From NCBI RefSeq assembly GCF_002896855.1, contig NZ_CP021850.1, positions 1-64,000 on the forward strand: a stretch of DNA of 64,000 nucleotides, written 5' to 3'. Origin of the DNA: Clostridium thermosuccinogenes (GTDB taxonomy: Bacteria > Bacillota > Clostridia > Acetivibrionales > DSM-5807). The notes under the pieces are model-generated. The model did no database searches and was not told where the DNA came from. It was given only the letters and a program-made list of their open reading frames with translations. The number at the start of each line of letters is the position of its first letter. The first letter of the stretch is position 1. The position numbers and the translations under genes are program-made. Below are positions 7,441 to 15,426 of this stretch, one piece after another.

Positions 7441-8409
7441 ATGAAGAAAAGCTTGATTTATCTGGACGAAGGGGATCTAAAAAGTTCCATAGACTTATTG
7501 GAAGTTGTCCGTCAGATTTATCTCGGCGGATTCTATGAAACATATGCTTTCTGCATAAATCACTCACCTGATGCAGCCATAGGACAGTTTGACTATGTCT
7601 TAACAGTTAAGGACGGCAGGGTGCAAGACTGTGACACAATAAACTTGACAAATTGCTTGGAAGAGGCGCACAGAATTTATGATTTTGACAGTATTCTGAT
7701 ACCTGCCACCTATAAAGGCAGAATGCTCGCTCCCAGACTGGCTATGCGGCTTGGCGTCGGACTGGTGGCTGATGTTACCAGCATTGCCTTCAGCAACGGG
7801 GAACTGGAAATGGTAAGACCTGCTTTCAGCGGCAAGCTCTTTGCGGGAGTGACAAACAATGGCCGAAAACCGGTGATGATGAGTGTTCGTCCCAATGTTT
7901 TCACCTATTCTTCCGGTCATTTCAGGACAACACGACTGATGGAATTTCAGCCTTCATCAATACAGCCTGCAGGGTTAAGACTGCTGGAAACCAGAAACAA
8001 GGAAAAGGCAAAAGACATCAGGGAAAGCGAAATCCTGGTTTCGGGGGGCGGCGGAACTGCTGATCATTTTGATAAGCTTTATGAACTTGCAGAAGTGCTT
8101 GAGGGCATGGTATCCGCAAGCAGACGCATTGTTGACAGCGGCATTGCCGAACGCAGCATCCAGGTCGGTCAATCGGGGAAAACTGTCAGCCCCAGGCTAT
8201 ATATTGCGCTGGGTATCTATGGGTCAGTTCAGCACATGGAAGGACTCAAAAACGTAGAAAACATCATCTCGGTAAACACGAACAAAAATGCGCCCATCTG
8301 CAGTGTGTCCGACATTGTGGTGGAAGGCGACTCCAAGGAGTTCATCATAAAACTGACTGAAAAAATCAAAAATAACAAAAAATGTATCAATAAGGAGGCA
8401 GAAAAATGA
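7441..8409 (+). CDS. etfA: Electron transfer flavoprotein, alpha subunit (YgcQ-like)
   Basis: This is the FAD-binding partner of EtfB. The N-terminal half has the Etf fold. The C-terminal FAD domain (from about residue 195) shows S-A-S-R-R-I-V-D-S-G, Q-V-G-Q-S-G-K-T-V-S-P-R-L-Y-I-A-L-G-I and then Y-G-S-V-Q-H. Most EtfA proteins have S-G-A-x-Q-H at the last point, so Tyr and Ser replace two usual residues near the flavin. The tail A-P-I-C-S-V-S-D-I-V-V-E-G-D matches the family. ATG 7441 is preferred over an upstream TTG at 7378, because the earlier start would place repeat-array sequence in the protein and AAAGG sits ten bases before 7441. The stop overlaps the next gene's ATG by four bases, implying translational coupling. 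Confidence 0.88.
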   Translation: MKKSLIYLDEGDLKSSIDLLEVVRQIYLGGFYETYAFCINHSPDAAIGQFDYVLTVKDGRVQDCDTINLTNCLEEAHRIYDFDSILIPATYKGRMLAPRLAMRLGVGLVADVTSIAFSNGELEMVRPAFSGKLFAGVTNNGRKPVMMSVRPNVFTYSSGHFRTTRLMEFQPSSIQPAGLRLLETRNKEKAKDIRESEILVSGGGGTADHFDKLYELAEVLEGMVSASRRIVDSGIAERSIQVGQSGKTVSPRLYIALGIYGSVQHMEGLKNVENIISVNTNKNAPICSVSDIVVEGDSKEFIIKLTEKIKNNKKCINKEAEK

Positions 8410-9182
8410 ATATCACAGATTTTAACATGGATTTCTTCTCATTGAAGGGAAAGAACGCAATTGTCACAGGTGGTAATACCGGTTTAGGACAGGCATTTTC
8501 TCTGGCTTTGGCAAAAGCTGGTGCCAATATCTTAATGCCAAGCATTATGCCTGATGATCCTGAATTCAACCGTCTGATCGAAGCGGAAGGCGTAAAAGTG
8601 GTGTATATGTACGCGGATATTACAAAGCCCGGAGTTCCCAGACAGATCGTTGAAAAATGTGTTGAAGTATTTGGTTCTGTTGATATTCTGGTTAACTGTG
8701 CTGGAATATGCATCTGCAAACCTGTTTTGGAATTTGACAGAACATCATGGGATCCCATGATTTCCATCAATCTTACCGCAGCGTTTGAAATGACCCATGA
8801 GGTTGCAAAGTTCATGATCCCGCAAAGGAGTGGAAAAATCATCAATATTTGCTCCATGTTCTCGTTCCTGGGCGGTCAGTGGTCACCGGCATATGCTGCC
8901 TCCAAGCACGGTATTGCAGGGCTGACTAAAGCGTACTGTGATGAGCTGGCACAATACAATATTCAGGTAAACGGCATAGCGCCTGGATACTTCAAAACCA
9001 AGGTTGCAGAGGCTTCCATGAAAGATCCTGAAAGAAACAAATGGATTGTTGACCATACTCCCGAAGGCCGATGGGGAGATGTTGCCGATTTAATGGGCAC
9101 CACTGTTTTCCTTGCAAGCAAGGCATCGCAATTTGTCAACGGGCATATCCTGGCGGTTGACGGTGGTTTCCTGACAAGATAA
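8406..9182 (+). CDS. SDR-family oxidoreductase (YgcW-like)
   Basis: This is a classical short-chain dehydrogenase of 258 aa. The Rossmann motif T-G-G-N-T-G-L-G lies near residue 20, the N-C-A-G motif (V-N-C-A-G-I) near residue 97, a catalytic Ser in I-C-S-M-F-S-F near residue 150, and Y-A-A-S-K near residue 163. The C-terminal G-H-I-L-A-V-D-G-G-F is typical. It resembles gluconate 5-dehydrogenase / 2-deoxygluconate 3-dehydrogenase types, which reduce or oxidise keto sugar acids with NAD(P)H. Its ATG overlaps the etfA stop, tying it to the operon. It probably handles the keto compound formed by, or fed to, the FAD oxidase. Substrate unknown. Confidence 0.82.
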   Translation: MNITDFNMDFFSLKGKNAIVTGGNTGLGQAFSLALAKAGANILMPSIMPDDPEFNRLIEAEGVKVVYMYADITKPGVPRQIVEKCVEVFGSVDILVNCAGICICKPVLEFDRTSWDPMISINLTAAFEMTHEVAKFMIPQRSGKIINICSMFSFLGGQWSPAYAASKHGIAGLTKAYCDELAQYNIQVNGIAPGYFKTKVAEASMKDPERNKWIVDHTPEGRWGDVADLMGTTVFLASKASQFVNGHILAVDGGFLTR

Positions 9183-9233
9183 GACCAGATAGAACTTATA
9201 AATAAAGCTTTTTATGAATCAGGAGGTGTCTAA

Positions 9234-10679
9234 GTGAGAGATAAATATCTCATTGGAGTGGACAGCGGTTCCCAAAGCACAAAGGTCGTTGTGTTCAATC
9301 AAAAAGGCGAGATCATCCTGAGTGCCAGCGAAAAACTGAGGGAAATGATAGCGAGAAAGCCAGGTTATGTTGAACATCCCGACGACGATTTGTGGGACAG
9401 TCTTAAGGCCGCTTGCAAAAAACTAATGAAGCAGTTCGAAGGTGATCCGAAGGACATCGTGGGTGTAGGTCTTTGTTCCATCCGTTGCTGCAGGGTTTTT
9501 ATGAAAAAGGACGGTACTCTGGCTGAACCCGTGATGAGCTGGATGGATATCCGTTCATACGAAAAGTTCCAGGATGATAACCCTGAAATCAGCTACACTT
9601 GCCCGACTTCCGGCTATCTGACCCATCGTTTGACCGGAGAATTCAGGGATACTGCCGCAAATGCCTTTCAGTGGCAATTCCCTGTGGATGTGGATACCTG
9701 GGACTGGTCGGAGGATGAAGAATACTTTAAAAGCTTTAATATCCCAAGAGAAAAATTGTTAAAGCTTCAAATGCCCGGTACCATATTGGGATATATAACA
9801 AAGGAAGCCGCTGAAGCAACCGGCTTGCCTTCCGGGATTCCTGTAGTGGCAACCGCCAATGACAAAGCAGTTGAAGCTCTTGGCTCAGGTCTTATCACAT
9901 CAGACACAGGATTTATATCGCTGGGAACCTATATCGCCTCAATGGTTTGCGGCAGCAAGAATGATCCTTCTGCAAAAAACTATTGGACGAATCTGTCCTG
10001 TATCCCGTATCGTTATTTGTATGAAAGCAATGGAATCAGGCGCGGGATGTGGCATATCTCCTGGTTTAAGTCTATTATGGGTGAAGCCTATGCGGAAAAG
10101 GCAAAAAGCGAAGGGTGCTCAGTTGAAGAATATCTGGAAAGGGAAGCTGTTCATGTGCCTGCCGGATCTGACGGACTCCTGACCATTCCGGACTGGCTGG
10201 CGCCTGCCAATCAACTGTACAGAAAAGGCGTTATGATCGGCTTTGATGAACGCCACACCCGGGGCCACATCTATCGTTCAATTCTGGAAGGTATAGCTCT
10301 CACCTTAAAGAACCATTACGATGCCATGATCAATGAGCTCGGAATCAAACCGGAAAAGATCATCATCTCCGGCGGCGGGTCTAACAGCGATCTGTTTATG
10401 CAGATTTTTGCGGATGCCTATGGTGTAAAAACCATCAGAAATGAGATGAACGGTGCTGCGGCTCTGGGAGCGGCCATATGCGTCGCAGTGGCCACAGGAA
10501 TCTATCCGGGATTTGATCAAGCAGTGCGGCAGATGGTGAGACAGAAGGATGAGTTTATCCCCAATGAAGAAAACTTCAAAGTCTACAGCCGGATAAACGA
10601 TGGTGTCTACCGTCAGTTGCCAGACTTGATGGAAGCAACACTGAAAACCGTATACGAGGCTGTAAACAAGAAAGACTAA
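9234..10679 (+). CDS. FGGY-family carbohydrate kinase (YgcE-like)
   Basis: This is an ATP-dependent sugar kinase of the xylulokinase/glycerol kinase family, 481 aa. The N-terminal phosphate-binding motif is V-D-S-G-S-Q-S-T-K (residues about 9-17). The C-terminal ATP-binding motif is I-S-G-G-G-S-N-S-D-L-F-M-Q-I-F-A-D (about residues 379-395), followed by G-A-A-A-L-G-A-A. The expected catalytic Asp is in T-A-N-D-K-A-V-E-A. GTG 9234 follows AGGAGG. It comes 51 bases after the SDR gene and is probably the step that traps the intermediate as a phosphate ester; that phosphate would be a natural effector for the RpiR regulator's SIS domain. Specificity cannot be deduced. Confidence 0.85.
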   Translation: MRDKYLIGVDSGSQSTKVVVFNQKGEIILSASEKLREMIARKPGYVEHPDDDLWDSLKAACKKLMKQFEGDPKDIVGVGLCSIRCCRVFMKKDGTLAEPVMSWMDIRSYEKFQDDNPEISYTCPTSGYLTHRLTGEFRDTAANAFQWQFPVDVDTWDWSEDEEYFKSFNIPREKLLKLQMPGTILGYITKEAAEATGLPSGIPVVATANDKAVEALGSGLITSDTGFISLGTYIASMVCGSKNDPSAKNYWTNLSCIPYRYLYESNGIRRGMWHISWFKSIMGEAYAEKAKSEGCSVEEYLEREAVHVPAGSDGLLTIPDWLAPANQLYRKGVMIGFDERHTRGHIYRSILEGIALTLKNHYDAMINELGIKPEKIIISGGGSNSDLFMQIFADAYGVKTIRNEMNGAAALGAAICVAVATGIYPGFDQAVRQMVRQKDEFIPNEENFKVYSRINDGVYRQLPDLMEATLKTVYEAVNKKD

Positions 10680-10716
10680 TAACGAAGCACGAAGTAAGGT
10701 TAAAAGGGGGATTTTA

Positions 10717-12333
10717 ATGAAGAACCTTAGGCCTGTCGCATTTTGGATTCCGGTAATACTCTTTATTAGCGCCTGTGCCTACAACTTTGTGGACCAGGAA
10801 GGCTTTGTCAAAGTGATTAATAACGCCAATGCCTGGCTGATGGGCAATTTTGCCTGGGCCTTTTGCCTGGGGGTGCTTGTCATGCTTGGGGTAGTCATTT
10901 TTCTAATGTTTTCCAAGTTCGGTGATGTACGAATCGGAGGCCGTAATGCGGCTCCCATGTTCGATGATGTCAGGTATTTTTCTATTGTTCTTACAAGCAT
11001 AATTGCAATCGGAATACTATTCTGGGCGACTTCCGAGCCGCTTTACCATATGACAGCTCCGCCCGAATCGCTGAATATTCAGCCAAACAGTCCTGATGCT
11101 GTCGTCTTTGCAATGTCCACACTGTTTATTCACTGGGGTTTCCTGCCCCTTGCGATCTATGCAATTCCATCGATTATGTTCGCCTTTGCTTTTTACAATA
11201 TGAGAAAACCCTACACCCTTGGTTCAATGCTGACCCCTGTTTTTGGTGACAAGGTTTTGGGGAAATGGTCCCAGGGTATTGATGCGGTCTGCATGTATTC
11301 GTTGATCGCAGGAATGTCGGCTTCCCTTGGAACGGGTATTCTTTCAATAGCCGGAGGGCTCAAATATTTAACTAAAATTCAGACAGGAGCTTTTCTTTGG
11401 GCTATGGTGGATATTGCCATTGTCGCTACCTTTGTAATATCATCCATAACAGGCTTGTTTAATGGCATTAAAAAGCTTTCGGAAATCAATTTTGTGGTAT
11501 TCATCTTCCTGGCTATCTTTGTATTTGTTTTCGGTCCCACCTTTTTCATGCTGAATCTGGGGGTGGAAGCTTTCGCAAATCATTTACAGACCTTTTTCCA
11601 GAAAGCAGCTTTTACAGGTGCTGCTGCCGGGGATCCATGGGCTGGCTGGTGGACAATTTTCTACTGGTGCAATTGGCTGGCATGGGCTCCAATTTCGGGC
11701 ATGTTCCTCGGGAGAATTTCCTATGGACAGACTATCAGAAAAGCGGTCATGGTTATATTTGTTCTCCCGGCACTTTTCGATATTCTCTGGATGGTGATTT
11801 TCGGAGGTGCGGCTATCAGAATGGAATTGGACGGCGGAATGCTGTCGCAGGCAATGGCAGCCGGACCTGAATTTGCCGTATACGCACTGCTTGATAAGTA
11901 TCCTGTCGTAGAAATCACAATACCTATCTTTATCATCTGTATGTTTCTCTCCTATGTCACCGGTTCCGACGCCTACACAACTACCCTCGGCGGCATGAGC
12001 ACAACAGGAATATCTCCCAAGTCTCCCGAACCGTCTGCAAAAATCAAGATTTTTTGGGGAGCCATCATCGGTACAGTCAGCTGGATCATGATCACTTCAT
12101 CGGGAATCGACGGAGTCAAAATGCTCTCGAATCTTGGCGGCGGTCCCGCTCTTGTTCTCGAGCTGTTGATCTGTATCTCACTGGTGAAGGTTGCGCTGAA
12201 TCCGAAAACGTATGACACTTTCAAGAATGACTATACTGAGGACGGAACACCCATCAAGTCGGTTACCAAGAAGGCAATCATGTCGGAGGAAGCTGTGATC
12301 GATGTTATTATGAGTGAAACAAACGACTCGTAA
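10717..12333 (+). CDS. BCCT-family transporter
   Basis: This is a secondary carrier of the betaine/carnitine/choline family with about 12 membrane helices over 538 aa. The family's signature region is seen around residues 310-335: W-T-I-F-Y-W-C-N-W-L-A-W-A-P, then G-M-F-L-G-R-I-S-Y-G-Q-T-I-R. Helix 4-like W-A-T-S-E-P-L-Y-H also matches. ATG 10717 follows AAAAGGGGG. It is the last gene of the operon, before a terminator, and is the one member I do not associate with the E. coli ygc cluster. Known members move quaternary ammonium or DMSP-type zwitterions, so it raises the possibility that the substrate carries an onium group; it could instead import an osmolyte. Confidence 0.85.
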   Translation: MKNLRPVAFWIPVILFISACAYNFVDQEGFVKVINNANAWLMGNFAWAFCLGVLVMLGVVIFLMFSKFGDVRIGGRNAAPMFDDVRYFSIVLTSIIAIGILFWATSEPLYHMTAPPESLNIQPNSPDAVVFAMSTLFIHWGFLPLAIYAIPSIMFAFAFYNMRKPYTLGSMLTPVFGDKVLGKWSQGIDAVCMYSLIAGMSASLGTGILSIAGGLKYLTKIQTGAFLWAMVDIAIVATFVISSITGLFNGIKKLSEINFVVFIFLAIFVFVFGPTFFMLNLGVEAFANHLQTFFQKAAFTGAAAGDPWAGWWTIFYWCNWLAWAPISGMFLGRISYGQTIRKAVMVIFVLPALFDILWMVIFGGAAIRMELDGGMLSQAMAAGPEFAVYALLDKYPVVEITIPIFIICMFLSYVTGSDAYTTTLGGMSTTGISPKSPEPSAKIKIFWGAIIGTVSWIMITSSGIDGVKMLSNLGGGPALVLELLICISLVKVALNPKTYDTFKNDYTEDGTPIKSVTKKAIMSEEAVIDVIMSETNDS

Positions 12334-12393
12334 TAGAAGCTGTAAAACCTTTGTCTTGCAATCTTATAAGGCATAAATAGCACTGATCCTTAG

Positions 12394-12437
12394 GGAGTAA
12401 CGCAAACTATTTGCATAGCAGCGTCGCTCCTTTTTTT
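12394..12437 (+). terminator. Terminator of the FAD oxidase/Etf operon
   Basis: A 10-bp stem with one mismatch, GGAGTAACGC at 12394-12403 and GCGTCGCTCC at 12421-12430, is followed by seven T residues. It lies about 60 bases after the BCCT stop. Confidence 0.8.
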
Positions 12438-12971
12438 CATGAGGATTAATTTCTGCTAAAAAAAATAAATAGGAGCTTGCATAGATTGTTTATATCTGCA
12501 GGCTGGTCGGATGGCGCAGAAACTCCGGATATGATAAATAGCAGAGCTCCAAGGTTTTCAGAAGCCTTTGCTATGACAATGAAGCCCTGAAGCCAAGGAA
12601 GGAGCACAAATCAATATATTAACAATTCAATACACTTACAAATTAATACACTTACAAGCCAATAACATCCATTCTATATGTTACAAATGAAAATTTTTCC
12701 AAGAACTCTCTTAGGTAAAATCATACCACGTTCATGGGTGGTTGCAGTGGTTTACTGGCGCTGGAAAGAAGCAACATCGAACGGTTCTCTGTCTTGTAAT
12801 CAAAAAATATAAATAGCTATGATGATCGTTTGATGGTTGTTATGATGGATATTGATTGCTCTATATATTTATATATATATGAGTGTTTTTAGTGCTGAAA
12901 TTAATATGTGCTTTATGGTAATATGTAGCTGGATATAAATTTATTGAAATAGCTGACAGAGGGGGATGCAT
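12438..12971. other. Intergenic stretch, AT-rich, no gene seen
   Basis: No reading frame with a ribosome binding site is present. A short direct repeat, AATACACTTACAA, occurs twice around 12628-12657, and a TATATATAT-rich run lies near 12865. AGAGGGGG at 12958-12965 is the ribosome binding site of the next gene. A promoter for that gene is likely but not clear. Confidence 0.4.
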
Positions 12972-13283
12972 TTGAAAAAACAGTTTATATACGTATTAAA
13001 GCTAATACCGGCCTTATTAAAAGAAGAGAATTGGACTGCAAAGGAAGAAGAAATTGTAGGCAGGCACTTTAAAAAGCTGCAGGAGTTACTAAAAAAGGGA
13101 AAGCTTATTTTAGCAGGTAAAACTGACGGATTGGATGAAAAGACCTTTGGCATTGTTATTTTTGAGGCCGATTCAGAAGAGGAAGCAAGAAAAATTATGA
13201 ATAGCGACCCTGCAGTTGCAGAAGGAATAATGAAGGCAGAACTGTCCCCTTATAGGGTTGCATTAATGAGAGAATCTGTTTGA
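12972..13283 (+). CDS. YciI-family protein
   Basis: This is a small protein (103 aa) of the YciI fold, a ferredoxin-like dimer with poorly defined enzymatic roles. The N-terminal beta strand F-I-Y-V-L-K-L, a His-Phe pair in R-H-F-K-K-L-Q-E-L-L-K-K-G-K-L, and the later G-I-V-I-F-E-A-D-S-E-E-E-A-R-K-I-M-N-S-D-P fit the family. TTG 12972 is preferred to ATG 12966, because the AGAGGGGG site ends at 12965 and would directly abut the ATG. It appears to be a single gene. Confidence 0.75.
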   Translation: MKKQFIYVLKLIPALLKEENWTAKEEEIVGRHFKKLQELLKKGKLILAGKTDGLDEKTFGIVIFEADSEEEARKIMNSDPAVAEGIMKAELSPYRVALMRESV

Positions 13284-13399
13284 ACATAAACACTTTTCAA
13301 TAGACTGTTAAGTGAATTATGTTTTGTAATGTAAATGGTTGCTTAAACATAGAGGACAAAAAAGATACGATTATACTTTGATATAAAGGATATGTTAAT

Positions 13400-13831
13400 A
13401 TGGCAGAATTAAAGACCAAGCAGCACGATGGTGATGTTTTTGAATTTATTAACTCCTATGCCAATACCGAGCAAAAGCGTCATGATAGCTATGAACTTGT
13501 AAAGCTGATGCAAAGGGTTACAGGATATCCTCCAAAGATGTGGGGTTCTTCGATGATCGGGTTTGGCAGCTATCATTATAAATCTGAGCACAGCAGACAG
13601 GAAGGAGATTGGCCATTGGTGGCATTTTCGCCCCGTAAAGCAGCAATCTCATTATATGTATTTACAGGAAATCCGGAGCATGAGTATTTGCTGGACGACT
13701 TGGGAAAGTTTTCAAAGGGTAAGGGCTGCATCTATATTAAGCGGTTGTCTGACATCAATATAGAAGCACTTGAAAGGCTAATTCGAGTCACAATTGATTA
13801 CTTAGAAGATAAATATGGGAGAAATCAATAG
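13400..13831 (+). CDS. DUF1801-domain protein
   Basis: This 143-residue cytosolic protein belongs to the DUF1801 (YdhG-like) family, a small alpha/beta fold of unknown function. It begins with an E-F-I-N-S-Y-A helix. The middle shows W-G-S-S-M-I-G-F-G-S-Y-H-Y, the usual aromatic-rich core, and then W-P-L-V-A-F-S-P-R-K-A-A-I-S-L-Y. ATG 13400 has a weak AAAGGAT upstream. No operon partners are evident. Confidence 0.75.
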   Translation: MAELKTKQHDGDVFEFINSYANTEQKRHDSYELVKLMQRVTGYPPKMWGSSMIGFGSYHYKSEHSRQEGDWPLVAFSPRKAAISLYVFTGNPEHEYLLDDLGKFSKGKGCIYIKRLSDINIEALERLIRVTIDYLEDKYGRNQ

Positions 13832-14145
13832 CAACAAATAAAAAACCATAGTCTTCTAATCAGCGAGCTCTACTATGAGCTAATTGCACAGTCTAATTTA
13901 GCAAGTTATATTTACTGAAGGAAAAGTTGATCACTGTGAAGCTTACGTTTGCATACGGAGTAAATGGTGTTACAGAAGAGTACAAATCCAAAAAGATAGT
14001 ATTTTAATTATTACAAATCGAGGTACATAGGGTTGGGTATATGGAAAAAGTAATTCCACAATATGTAATGGAACGCATAGCTAAAATTACAAAAAATCAA
14101 AATGGGATGCGTGTTTCCATTGTGCATTCTAAAGTATTTGCCTCT
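13832..14145 (+). other. Gap with possible decayed coding fragments
   Basis: Three short stretches read like protein but are interrupted. The first, about 13850-13918, contains S-E-L-Y-Y-E-L-I-A-Q and ends in TGA. The second is near 13936-14007 and ends in TAA. The third is a 35-codon frame from ATG 14041 to TAA 14148. They are in different frames and without good ribosome binding sites. They may be the remains of one gene, but I recognise no family. Confidence 0.25.
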
Positions 14146-14186
14146 TAAAAAGTCAGGAGCTGCTAATCTCTAGAATTAACAGCTCC
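14146..14186 (-). terminator. Terminator of tRNA-Ser
   Basis: On the minus strand a long hairpin (arms GGAGCTG and CAGCTCC plus an AT-rich extension, 14156-14186) is followed by GACTTTTTAAG. It begins five bases after the tRNA's CCA end. Confidence 0.75.
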
Positions 14187-14190
14187 ATGA

Positions 14191-14279
14191 TGGCGGAGAG
14201 GGCGGGATTCGAACCCGCGTGTCGTTTCCGACAAACTGATTTCGAGTCAGCCCCGTTATGACCACTTCGATACCTCTCC
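14191..14279 (-). tRNA. tRNA-Ser (anticodon CGA)
   Basis: The minus strand folds as an 89-base class II tRNA. The acceptor stem is GGAGAGG with CCTCTCC, followed by discriminator G and an encoded CCA. The anticodon stem CTGA/TCAG encloses CTCGAAA, giving anticodon CGA for the Ser codon UCG. A long variable arm precedes the GGTTCGAATCC T-loop, as expected for tRNA-Ser. Confidence 0.95.
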
Positions 14280-14428
14280 GTATTAAATGATGCGGCAAAT
14301 TATTTTGACAGGCCAAGACACGACCTCAATTAAACATATGCCAGACATCAGGCCATTAAATAAGTTTAGCATATATATTTTACAGGTAATCCAATGTAAA
14401 TGCAAGGGTAAAATTTGTATTCAACCGG

Positions 14429-14983
14429 CTATTTTGATTTTCGTGCCCTCAACTCTCTAAAAAATCTCTTTAAGATATCCGAACATTCATCCTCAAGAAC
14501 TCCCTGCATCACTTCAACCCTGTGGTTGAACTGCTCAACCTCCAAAACATTTATCACTGATCCGACAGCTCCTGCTTTGGGATCGGGAGCGCCGATGAAC
14601 AGACGGTTGATCCGTGCATGAAGGATGGCGCCGGCGCACATGGTGCAAGGCTCTAAGGTCACATACATATCGCAGTCATTCAAACGCCATGTTCCCAGCT
14701 TTTTGGATGCCTTCTGCAGGGCTGATATTTCAGCGTGCATAGTCGGGTCCTGCTTCAACTCTTTAAGGTTGTGGCCTCGGGCAATTATTTTGTCACCTTT
14801 CACTATTACGGCACCTACGGGTGTTTCATCCTTATCATAAGCTTTTTTTGCTTCCTTCAGAGCTTGTTTCATAAACCATTCATGGGTAGGTCCTTCTTTT
14901 TTTGATAAGCTGGTATCTGCCGGCTTCAAACTCCTTACAACCTCCATACAAGAAAAATGGAACATAAAACCTAAATTAAGCAA
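14429..14983 (-). CDS. tadA: tRNA-specific adenosine deaminase TadA
   Basis: This enzyme deaminates A34 to inosine in tRNA-Arg(ACG). It has the full zinc deaminase signature: H-A-E with the proton-shuttling Glu in T-M-H-A-E-I-S-A-L, and P-C-T-M-C-A-G-A. The helix H-E-W-F-M-K-Q-A-L-K-E-A and the motif T-P-V-G-A-V-I-V are typical. The N-terminus is unclear. The listed end is the first TTG of the frame, but family members start near the H-E-W-F helix. Alternatives are ATG 14965, ATG 14947 and TTG 14929, the last with GGAGG and AAGGAG just upstream. The gene lies between two tRNA genes on the same strand. Confidence 0.9.
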   Translation of the reverse strand: MLNLGFMFHFSCMEVVRSLKPADTSLSKKEGPTHEWFMKQALKEAKKAYDKDETPVGAVIVKGDKIIARGHNLKELKQDPTMHAEISALQKASKKLGTWRLNDCDMYVTLEPCTMCAGAILHARINRLFIGAPDPKAGAVGSVINVLEVEQFNHRVEVMQGVLEDECSDILKRFFRELRARKSK

Positions 14984-15016
14984 AACCTCACAACAGGATC
15001 GAAAAAAATATAAAAT

Positions 15017-15044
15017 AAAAAAAGGATTAATACAATCCTTTTTT
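15017..15044. terminator. Bidirectional terminator between tadA and tRNA-Arg
   Basis: The stem AAAAAAAGGATT / AATCCTTTTTT with loop AATAC has A-tracts and T-tracts on both sides. It can end the tRNA-Arg transcript on the minus strand 20 bases after CCA. Confidence 0.75.
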
Positions 15045-15063
15045 ATTAAAAATATTATGTAAC

Positions 15064-15140
15064 TGGTGCGCCCAAGAGGATTCGAACCTCCGGCCTGCGG
15101 TTTAGGAAACCGACGCTCTATCCTGCTGAGCTATGGGCGC
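15064..15140 (-). tRNA. tRNA-Arg (anticodon CCT)
   Basis: The minus strand gives a 77-base cloverleaf. The acceptor is GCGCCCA/TGGGCGC, the D-loop contains AGCTCAGCAGGATAGAGC, the anticodon loop TTCCTAA gives anticodon CCT (codon AGG), the T-loop is GGTTCGAATCC, and CCA is encoded. Confidence 0.95.
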
Positions 15141-15221
15141 ATGAGCTAACGAATTATTATTATAGAGTAGAAAATGAGATTTGTCAACCCCTATAATAAG
15201 CATATTATATAACTCATATCA

Positions 15222-15234
15222 ATGTAAATTATAC
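15222..15234 (+). repeat. Target site duplication, left copy
   Basis: ATGTAAATTATAC is repeated exactly at 17016-17028 on the other side of the IS30-family element. A 13-bp duplication lies within the wide range I associate with IS30-family members. Confidence 0.7.
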
Positions 15235-15398
15235 GTTTAATTGAAAAAGTTATTTCCACCCCAAATTCATAGACAGTGGAATTTAGTTTTGCAAATCGCT
15301 AGAAATGAGAAAGGTGGAAGTTACTTTTGCAAAGATCACACTGTTCCTATTTTCTTGTGAAAGCTGGAATATTGTCTCTCAAAAAGCTATGATATATA

Positions 15399-15412
15399 TG
15401 GTGGTGCCTCTG
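15399..15412 (+). repeat. Inner inverted repeat of the IS, left copy
   Basis: TGGTGGTGCCTCTG is repeated exactly in inverse orientation at 16738-16751, so it brackets the transposase gene closely. It overlaps the region where the transposase promoter and leader should be. Its distance from the duplicated target shows it is not the outer end in this copy. Confidence 0.7.
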
Positions 15413-15426
15413 AAGGGGGTACATAT

